In this document: piece after piece, positions 54,086 through 61,125 of the stretch
Layout of the letters: the number at the start of each line of letters is the position of its first letter
Position numbering within the stretch: the first letter of the stretch is position 1
From: Cyclobacteriaceae bacterium
GTDB taxonomy: Bacteria > Bacteroidota > Bacteroidia > Cytophagales > Cyclobacteriaceae
NCBI GenBank assembly: GCA_020436165.1
Contig: JAGQYI010000019.1
Location: 21,394-85,393, forward strand
Direction of reading: 5' to 3'
Length of the DNA stretch: 64,000 nucleotides
Notes under the pieces: model-generated
The model's database searches: none
The model's input: only the letters and a program-made list of their open reading frames with translations
Told to the model about the DNA's origin: nothing
Program-made: the position numbers and the translations under genes

Positions 54086-57000
54086 TTACCTTCTCAATTC
54101 GAAGAAACCTTTAACGATTTGGCTTCCATTGTTCACCGATTTATATGTAACGGTATAATAGTATGTTCCTGAAGGCAGTTCCCCATTGCCACCTGTATTT
54201 GCTTTTCCATCAAACACTTTGTCCTGGTTATTGTAGCCTTCCTGAACAAATATCAAATCACCCCAACGATTGAATATCTTCACTACGTTTTCGGGATATC
54301 CTTCAATGTATTTGAATTCAAGGAAGTCATGGCGGCCGTCTCCGTTAGGTGAAACAGCATTAAATGCAACAATAGGTTGGGCTTCCACCTCAATCTGAAT
54401 GGTAGCATCGGTACATGCACCATCAAAATCGCAAACTCTTATAACCAGTTCGTCTGTTCCGAAAAATATAATATTTGTGTAATCTACAATCAGGTTAGTG
54501 TTAGCATCTAATGTTGCCTTGGCTCCGCTAATCGGCTGCTGAATAATCTCGATGGATGATAGATCTATATTGCCGTTTACATCAGTTATAAGATCAAGCA
54601 AATTAATGGTAACAGGCACCCCGGGACCTGTTGTTGTAGTTGTGCCTGTAAAGGTGGGCGCATCATTCTCTATAGTAACCGATGCCGTTGCCGAGCTGCA
54701 TAAATTACATTGATTGCAGATTTGAAAATCGAAACTATCCTGTCCTACCTGTCCTTGCGATGCTGTGTACGAAATAGTTCCGTCTGTATTAACGGTAACG
54801 GTTCCCTTTTGAGGGTTGGCTGTAACCGTAGCAGTTATTACATCTCCGGAATTTATAGTTGCACCATTTAAGGTATTTATGTTTACGGTTTGCCCTACTT
54901 TGAGTGTTCCGCCATTTTGATCAACGGCAACAATTGGTTGGTTAATTTCCACCACAACATCGTCCGTTACAACAGGGCACGTAGCCGAGATGGTAGAAAG
55001 TGTAAGGGTTACATTTCCATTAGCTAAATCGGCAGTTCCTGGTGTATATATTGCGGATAGGCTGGTGTTGTCATCAAAAGCACCGTCCCCGTTTGTTGAC
55101 CATGTAGCGCCTGAGGCAGAACCACCAATGGTTGCACTTAATGACGCAGCATCGGTTGGGCAGATAATCTGGTCAACTCCTGCATCTGCAGTGGCGGGAT
55201 CTGTACAGCCCCCAGTTGTGTTTTCAAACCACACAATTTCATTACCTATGGACCAGGTACCTATAATATCCATATCACCATCTGAATCAAGGTCTACAGG
55301 AATACTCTCAATGGCAAAATTGCCTACATCAACGAGTGCTGTTCTTGTAAAGTTTTGGCTACCGTCATTCTCGTACCAGGTAAATTCACCACTGTTGGCA
55401 CCTGATGAAAGTACATCAATATCGCCATCACCGTCCATATCGGCTGCGTAAACACTATTGGCTGCATCTTCTGCTGTAGTAATCACATGTTCGGTAAAGC
55501 TTTGGCTACCATCATTCTCAAACCAGGCTACTTTATCGTCTTGTTCAGAAGCGGTTAGCACATCCATATCCAGGTCTCCATCCAAATCAATAGCATATAC
55601 ATCCCTTGCCTGGCTAAAGTTGGTAGACAAAACGTGTTCCGTAAAGCTGGAGGCACCATCGTTTTCATACCAGAAAACAGTACTTATGGTTTCTGCGGTT
55701 GCCAAAACATCAAGATCGCCATCAAAATCAAGATCTGTGGAATAAACATTTAATGCTCCTGTAGCAGAAGTACTGATTATGCGAAGGGTAAAGTTTTGAC
55801 TTCCATCGTTTTCATACCAGGCAATTTTATTGTCGAATACAGAGGCCGATAGCACGTCCATATCCCCATCCCCATCCATATCATTGGTATGAATGCCAAA
55901 CCCACCATCAGCAACTGTACTGATAGTTCTAAGTGTGAAGTTTTGGCTACCATCGTTTTCGAACCATAGCACCCTGTCGTCTAATGTTGAAATGGAAACA
56001 ATATCTATGTCTCCATCATTATCCATATCTGTGGCTTCTACGTCCTTAGCTCCATCAATGGAAGTTGCAACACTATGTTTAGTAAAGCTTTGACTACCAT
56101 CATTTTCGAACCAGGCAATTTCATCACCACTACCAGCTGCTCCAATAACATCAATATCCCCATCATTGTCCATATCTACAGGGTACGCTGCAAATGCACC
56201 ACCAAAGGCGGTGGCAACAGACGTTTGCTGACTAAAATAGGCAGGAGACTCAGGAGCTACACTTGTAACAACACCAAATGAGAAACTATAACTTTTGGTT
56301 AAGGCTGAGGCCGAAGTGTTGCTAAGTCCGGTTGTTAAAGTAACATGGATAGTTTCACCGGCTTTGAAATCAGTATCTGGATTAAAAGTTATGGTTGTTG
56401 TGCCCCCACCTGAAAAAGTTCCACTTATAATCCCTGTTTGTTCTCCTCTTACAACTATGTTGGAACTGTTTACGGTGGAAGGATCAATATCGCTGTTAAA
56501 GTTTAAAACAATATCTGCATTTGCTGCAATGCCCTGGCTATTGGATGCAGGTGTATGCGAAAGGATATTTAGAGCAATAACTGCACTTGCATCAACATCT
56601 AATGCAATGAAAGAAGGAGCATTAAGTCCTTCGTCAAAGCCATCTCTTAGTATTTCTGGATTAGAGCCATCTAAATTAGCGCGGGCAACCTTAGGTGCCG
56701 TCATGTAAACCAACTGGTCTGTCCAATAGATTTTATTATTTGCCGGATCCAGATCTATGCCAAGAGGGCTGGAATTAATAGTATTGAACGAATTAACTGT
56801 ACCACTTATATCGCTAATGTTGGCATAATAAATTTCTCCAATAGGGGAATAGATATCATCGTTAGCCCCTGACCAGTAAACGATGTTATTGGTGAGATCG
56901 AGTTTAACGTCATAATAAAAAAAGTTAGTGCCGCCAATTTGGGTCGAATAGACGCTATTATTGTTGCTTCCATCCGTATCTACCACCCAAAGTGCTCCTG

Positions 57001-60000
57001 TGTTGTCAATACCGCCTCCTTCGTTGAAGTTATCGGTATAATAAAGTTTATTGTTTACTGGGTCAACCGCTATACTGTAGGGGAGATCGTCTAGTCCAGA
57101 AACAATGGTTTGCGGCACGGCAAGAGGATTTGGGTCGGCCAAATCTGCCATCCTTATTTCTTTGTTAAACTCATCTATGTAATACAGCTTATTGTTGGTC
57201 AAATCCAATGTTAAGCCATTAAGTGTCCTGGCCATATCTATTCCATCATTCCTGAAATCAACAATGCCCGAGATTCCTGTAGCGCCTATTGATCCTTTTT
57301 TGATTTGACCCCACTCGTTGGTCCAGTAGATAATTTTGTTCGTCTTGTCAATAGCTATACCTCTGGGTTTATAAGTCGTTTCCGTGTGGTATTGTTCAAA
57401 GGCAGTTCCGTCTAAATTAGACCTGTTAATCTCGAAATCATCGGTCCAATACACCTTGGGAGCATTGGGGTCAGAAATATCTCCAGTAATATCAAATGTA
57501 TAAGTTGGAGCCGAATCATCATCGCTTGTAATAGTTACAGTCTCTGTAAATGATCCGGCAACCGAACCGTCTAGGGTTATATCGAAAGTTAAGTAGGTGA
57601 AAACGCCATCAACTTCGGCTGCAACAGTTGCCGGAAGTATAGCCGAGTGGGTAAATGAGGTTCCTGATATTGACATGCTGATTACGCTGAGATCAACTGG
57701 TCCATTGTTGGTAAATGATATTTGCCTTACAATACTTGAACCTAACGTTGATGTACCAAGATTCAATGGTTCAGACTGTCCGTTTGATATATGTGGATCG
57801 CTGTAATAGTTGGTTCCATCAATAACTACTAATTCAGGGCCTTGAATAGTACCCTCAATTCGAAAATCGAACGGATTTTCATCAGCATCATTATTTACAA
57901 TGTTCATGGTTTGGGAGCTGAAGCCTGAAACGCTTCCATCCAGGGTAACATCTATTACCTGGAAGCTTCCAACAGCAACTGTAAAGGATGTAGGGCTTGC
58001 AGAAAAACTTCCCAATCCTGTAAAATTAATATCAGTAACATCCAATGATGCGGAACCATCGTTAAATATTGTGAATTGAGTGATTAAATCATTTCCTCTG
58101 AGGACTTCACCAACATAGAAACCCGTATCATCTCCATCAGCAATGCTAAAACCAGATGTGCCACTTCCTTCGAGTACCTTAATTTCCGGTTGTGCAGTTG
58201 CAGTAATTACGCCCAATAACCTAAAATCGAATGAACCCGGAAAGTCAGCGCTTGTAATGGAAATATCTTCCGGATAAGTGCCTGCAATTGACTCGTTAAA
58301 AAAGATATCCATTGTTTGGGTACCGGGTGCAATGGCAATTGTAACAGGTAAACCAGGTGAAGTTACACTGAATGCGGTTCCTGTAATTGCAACATCAACA
58401 GTTACAGTGGTTGATAACCTGTTTTCCAATGTAATACTCTTTGTTTTACCAACACCCGCTTGAGCAGAGCCAAAATCATACGCTATAATCTGACCATTGG
58501 TTATTTCAGGCCCGGTGGTATCTACTCCCTCATATACAGCTATACAACCTGGTCCCTCATCGGTTATAAACCAATTATTAGTAGCATTGGTTAAAATATC
58601 TCTTTCTGTTTGTGCCGAGCAATAGTAAATTCCAGTTGCACCAAGTGATACATTAGGTAGCAAAGTTTGTGCAGACCATCCAATCAAAATATTATCGTAG
58701 TTTGCTATTGAAAGCCCTGAATTATTAAACATGTTAGCTGCATAGCGAAGCCTGCTTACATCCCATCCTCCTAAATCCTGATCGAACGAGGTGGCTCCGT
58801 CAAACATATTGCGCATATCTAAATTAGTCGTATTTCGAATTGTCCAGCCAGAAATATCCTGGTTGAAAGCTGTATTTGAAGAAAAGGTTCCATTAAAGTC
58901 CTGAACGTTGCTTACATTCCAGCCTGAGATGTCCTGATTAAAAGGGCAGTTTCTGAACATATCTCCCATATCATTTACATTACCAACATTCCAGGAGCCT
59001 AAGGGTTGGTCAAAAACAGGCGCATTTAAAAACATTGCATTCATGTTTACCACGTTGGAAACATTCCAGGAATCAAGCGGTTGATTAAATGCTAAAGCAT
59101 TGGCAAACATAGTGTTCATGTATACCGAGGAGGTGGTATTTATTGTCCAACCTGAAATATCCTGATTGAATGCAATTGCACTATTGAACATGCCCGAAAA
59201 ACTTGTCACTTTACTCACATCCCAGCTAGAAATATCCTGATTAAAGCTATCGGAAGCTGAAAACATAATAGTCATATTGGTTACGTTGGAGGTGTCCCAA
59301 TATCCGATGCCGGCCACAAACGGAATAGGCTGATTAAAAGAGGTAGCCCCTCCAAACATAGAGCGCATAGTAGTTACATTGCCTGTTCTCCATGTACTTA
59401 AATTCCCATTAAAACTACTGGCAAATGAAAACAAGTAGCTCATGTCCATAACATTACTTACATCCCATGTAGATATATCTCCGTTAAAAGAAGTAGCATC
59501 CTGGAACATTCGGGACATATTGTTGATAGTTGTGACATCCCAGACGCTGAAATCTGCATTTAAAGTGGTGCACGCATTGAACATTCCTGAAAGATCAATC
59601 ACATTGGTTAGATCAGGAGCCTCCGTATCGGTAACGTTAAGATTGGAGCAACCATAAAATGCATTTGCAAAGGAAGTCCATGCCTGGTCACCCCAGTTTT
59701 CAATGGTTAGAATCTTATCCTTATCGCCTCCATTATTAAAATAAATACGCGGAAAATTACCTGATATCGTAATTTGATAAATGTCTCCATTAGTGAGGCC
59801 TGTAATCGTATAGTCTCCAGTTACAGCGGTAGTGCTTCCATCACCAACTCCAGAATTGGTTAGGTTTGTCCAGGCTATATCGTAATTATAGGTTTCACCA
59901 GAAAAGGTTGGTATTGTTATTTCATTGTTGTCTGTTTCCCAGGTTGTTATAAACTCGGGAAATCCTGCATCTTCAAAAAAGCTTGAATTTTCTGTATTTG

Positions 60001-60088
60001 ACTTTGGAGTAAAACTGTAGGCAGCGGATGAAAAACCAATACCAACTAGTGTTATAAGAAGCCAAAATGTTCTTGTAAGTGATCGCAT
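54086..60088 (-). CDS. Giant multidomain type IX secreted surface protein (CHU_C C-terminus)
   Basis: 2000 residues. Signal peptide 1-25. In order: BspA-type/DUF285 repeats (about 130-480; units such as MFNACTTLNADFSVWDV, roughly 12 copies), choice-of-anchor-like repeats (about 530-870; SIADGDD, ITLDGSVAGS segments), a YWTD-type beta-propeller (about 875-1165; KVYWTDDFEINRSNLDG), an SbsA-like Ig domain (about 1172-1265), seven FG-GAP/VCBS-like repeats (about 1276-1622; DMDNDGDID, WFENDGSQ), further Ig/cadherin-like domains (about 1630-1890), and a gliding-motility CHU_C-type (type B) sorting domain (about 1905-2000: SPNGDGRHD, FNRWGD, GTYYYTV). It is exported by the type IX system and should sit at or beyond the cell surface. 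The PorP/SprF-like gene lies 10 bases upstream. Ligand unknown; adhesion is the likely role. Confidence 0.9.
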   Translation of the reverse strand: MRSLTRTFWLLITLVGIGFSSAAYSFTPKSNTENSSFFEDAGFPEFITTWETDNNEITIPTFSGETYNYDIAWTNLTNSGVGDGSTTAVTGDYTITGLTNGDIYQITISGNFPRIYFNNGGDKDKILTIENWGDQAWTSFANAFYGCSNLNVTDTEAPDLTNVIDLSGMFNACTTLNADFSVWDVTTINNMSRMFQDATSFNGDISTWDVSNVMDMSYLFSFASSFNGNLSTWRTGNVTTMRSMFGGATSFNQPIPFVAGIGYWDTSNVTNMTIMFSASDSFNQDISSWDVSKVTSFSGMFNSAIAFNQDISGWTINTTSSVYMNTMFANALAFNQPLDSWNVSNVVNMNAMFLNAPVFDQPLGSWNVGNVNDMGDMFRNCPFNQDISGWNVSNVQDFNGTFSSNTAFNQDISGWTIRNTTNLDMRNMFDGATSFDQDLGGWDVSRLRYAANMFNNSGLSIANYDNILIGWSAQTLLPNVSLGATGIYYCSAQTERDILTNATNNWFITDEGPGCIAVYEGVDTTGPEITNGQIIAYDFGSAQAGVGKTKSITLENRLSTTVTVDVAITGTAFSVTSPGLPVTIAIAPGTQTMDIFFNESIAGTYPEDISITSADFPGSFDFRLLGVITATAQPEIKVLEGSGTSGFSIADGDDTGFYVGEVLRGNDLITQFTIFNDGSASLDVTDINFTGLGSFSASPTSFTVAVGSFQVIDVTLDGSVSGFSSQTMNIVNNDADENPFDFRIEGTIQGPELVVIDGTNYYSDPHISNGQSEPLNLGTSTLGSSIVRQISFTNNGPVDLSVISMSISGTSFTHSAILPATVAAEVDGVFTYLTFDITLDGSVAGSFTETVTITSDDDSAPTYTFDITGDISDPNAPKVYWTDDFEINRSNLDGTAFEQYHTETTYKPRGIAIDKTNKIIYWTNEWGQIKKGSIGATGISGIVDFRNDGIDMARTLNGLTLDLTNNKLYYIDEFNKEIRMADLADPNPLAVPQTIVSGLDDLPYSIAVDPVNNKLYYTDNFNEGGGIDNTGALWVVDTDGSNNNSVYSTQIGGTNFFYYDVKLDLTNNIVYWSGANDDIYSPIGEIYYANISDISGTVNSFNTINSSPLGIDLDPANNKIYWTDQLVYMTAPKVARANLDGSNPEILRDGFDEGLNAPSFIALDVDASAVIALNILSHTPASNSQGIAANADIVLNFNSDIDPSTVNSSNIVVRGEQTGIISGTFSGGGTTTITFNPDTDFKAGETIHVTLTTGLSNTSASALTKSYSFSFGVVTSVAPESPAYFSQQTSVATAFGGAFAAYPVDMDNDGDIDVIGAAGSGDEIAWFENDGSQSFTKHSVATSIDGAKDVEATDMDNDGDIDIVSISTLDDRVLWFENDGSQNFTLRTISTVADGGFGIHTNDMDGDGDMDVLSASVFDNKIAWYENDGSQNFTLRIISTSATGALNVYSTDLDFDGDLDVLATAETISTVFWYENDGASSFTEHVLSTNFSQARDVYAIDLDGDLDMDVLTASEQDDKVAWFENDGSQSFTEHVITTAEDAANSVYAADMDGDGDIDVLSSGANSGEFTWYENDGSQNFTRTALVDVGNFAIESIPVDLDSDGDMDIIGTWSIGNEIVWFENTTGGCTDPATADAGVDQIICPTDAASLSATIGGSASGATWSTNGDGAFDDNTSLSAIYTPGTADLANGNVTLTLSTISATCPVVTDDVVVEINQPIVAVDQNGGTLKVGQTVNINTLNGATINSGDVITATVTANPQKGTVTVNTDGTISYTASQGQVGQDSFDFQICNQCNLCSSATASVTIENDAPTFTGTTTTTGPGVPVTINLLDLITDVNGNIDLSSIEIIQQPISGAKATLDANTNLIVDYTNIIFFGTDELVIRVCDFDGACTDATIQIEVEAQPIVAFNAVSPNGDGRHDFLEFKYIEGYPENVVKIFNRWGDLIFVQEGYNNQDKVFDGKANTGGNGELPSGTYYYTVTYKSVNNGSQIVKGFFELRR
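55210..56235 (-). repeat. Seven FG-GAP/VCBS-type repeats within the giant protein gene
   Basis: Units of about 46-48 codons (roughly 140 bases), each with an aspartate-rich calcium-loop-like DMDGDGDIDV-type motif and a WFENDGSQ-type motif. Copies diverge at the DNA level; seen on the minus strand. Confidence 0.75.
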
Positions 60089-60098
60089 AGGTTATTGG

Positions 60099-61019
60099 TT
60101 AAAAGAAACGTTGAAAAATACTTTGATGACTGAATATGGCCAGATCTGCGCTCAGGAATATTTCGTTGGTAGGCAACCAACTACCGGCAGTTTTTTCACT
60201 TAGCAATTCAAACGAATAACCAATTCGGTAGGCATTCTTAAGCTCAAACTGGGCCATTGCACCATAGGTGTTAAAATTGCGTGTAAATGCTCCTACCCAG
60301 AGCTGGTTAAGCAAGAGGGCACTCACATTAATGTCAGCTGATAGGGGAGCCCCTTTTACACCTTTAATCAAAACCATTGGTTTTAGTTTAATTGTGGGAC
60401 TGACCTGGAAAATATAACCGCCTGTTATATAAAAATGTCGTTCGTATTCTAAGCTAACATTGTTCGTCTCAAATTTGCTATTAATGAGCCTGGGTACGGA
60501 AAATCCTATAAAATAATGATCGCTCATAAACGATGCGCCTGCCCCGAAATTGACCTTTGTAGCGCTCTCTACGGTTCCTTGAAAAAACGGGTCGTCTGCT
60601 ACTTTAAGGTTCAAGGCTGCATCATCAACTTTAACGGTCATAAACCCTGTTTGAAGACCAAATGAAAACGTTTTATCTGCTTGTTGAATTTTATAGGAAT
60701 AGCTTAATTGCCCTTGCGTATTTTTATTGATGCCAAGCTCATCGTAAATGAGTGCTGCACCTAGACCAACTTTACCTCCAATTACGGAGGTTGTACCTGT
60801 TAGCATATACGTTTTAGGAGCGCCTTCAAACCCTTGCCACTGGAACCTGGTATTTAGGGTAATGTTTGTGATATTATTGATGCCGGCATACGAAGGATTG
60901 TATGCCAATTGGTTATACATAAACTGACTGGTGAGTGGGTCTTGCTGAGCAAATACATTTCCAATTCCAAGAGAAATGTATAGAAGCACCCCTCTACCTA
61001 GGTGGGTAAAGCATTTCAT
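60099..61019 (-). CDS. PorP/SprF-family type IX secretion membrane protein
   Basis: 306 residues. Signal peptide to about 24 (GNVFAQ), then QDPLTSQFMYNQLAYNPSYAG, the defining PorP/SprF opening, and an outer-membrane beta-barrel ending in FQRFF. SprF is known to help secrete the SprB adhesin, which has the same CHU_C-type end as the 2000-residue protein 10 bases downstream, so this is its likely partner. -7 box at 61050-61057. Confidence 0.92.
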   Translation of the reverse strand: MKCFTHLGRGVLLYISLGIGNVFAQQDPLTSQFMYNQLAYNPSYAGINNITNITLNTRFQWQGFEGAPKTYMLTGTTSVIGGKVGLGAALIYDELGINKNTQGQLSYSYKIQQADKTFSFGLQTGFMTVKVDDAALNLKVADDPFFQGTVESATKVNFGAGASFMSDHYFIGFSVPRLINSKFETNNVSLEYERHFYITGGYIFQVSPTIKLKPMVLIKGVKGAPLSADINVSALLLNQLWVGAFTRNFNTYGAMAQFELKNAYRIGYSFELLSEKTAGSWLPTNEIFLSADLAIFSHQSIFQRFF

Positions 61020-61049
61020 AGTTTTGGTTCTTCCTTAATTAAAGAATAA

Positions 61050-61057
61050 CAAATATA
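61050..61057 (-). promoter_or_regulatory. -7 box of the porP-surface protein unit
   Basis: Minus-strand TATATTTG matches TAnnTTTG, 30 bases before the porP ATG. One promoter could serve both the PorP-like gene and the giant gene. Confidence 0.5.
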
Positions 61058-61125
61058 TTATCTATGATTCAAATAAGAGGGTCACTTAAATTATTTGTCG
61101 GTTAATATTGCTGACTATTAGACAA

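Noticed and set aside
55210..56235. Regular DNA repeats that might suggest a CRISPR array
   Set aside because: Units are about 140 bases, coding and divergent, with no short identical repeat and no cas genes.
54990..56708. Long plus-strand open frames in the giant gene
   Set aside because: Antisense shadows of aspartate-rich FG-GAP repeats and Ig domains; products are low in information.
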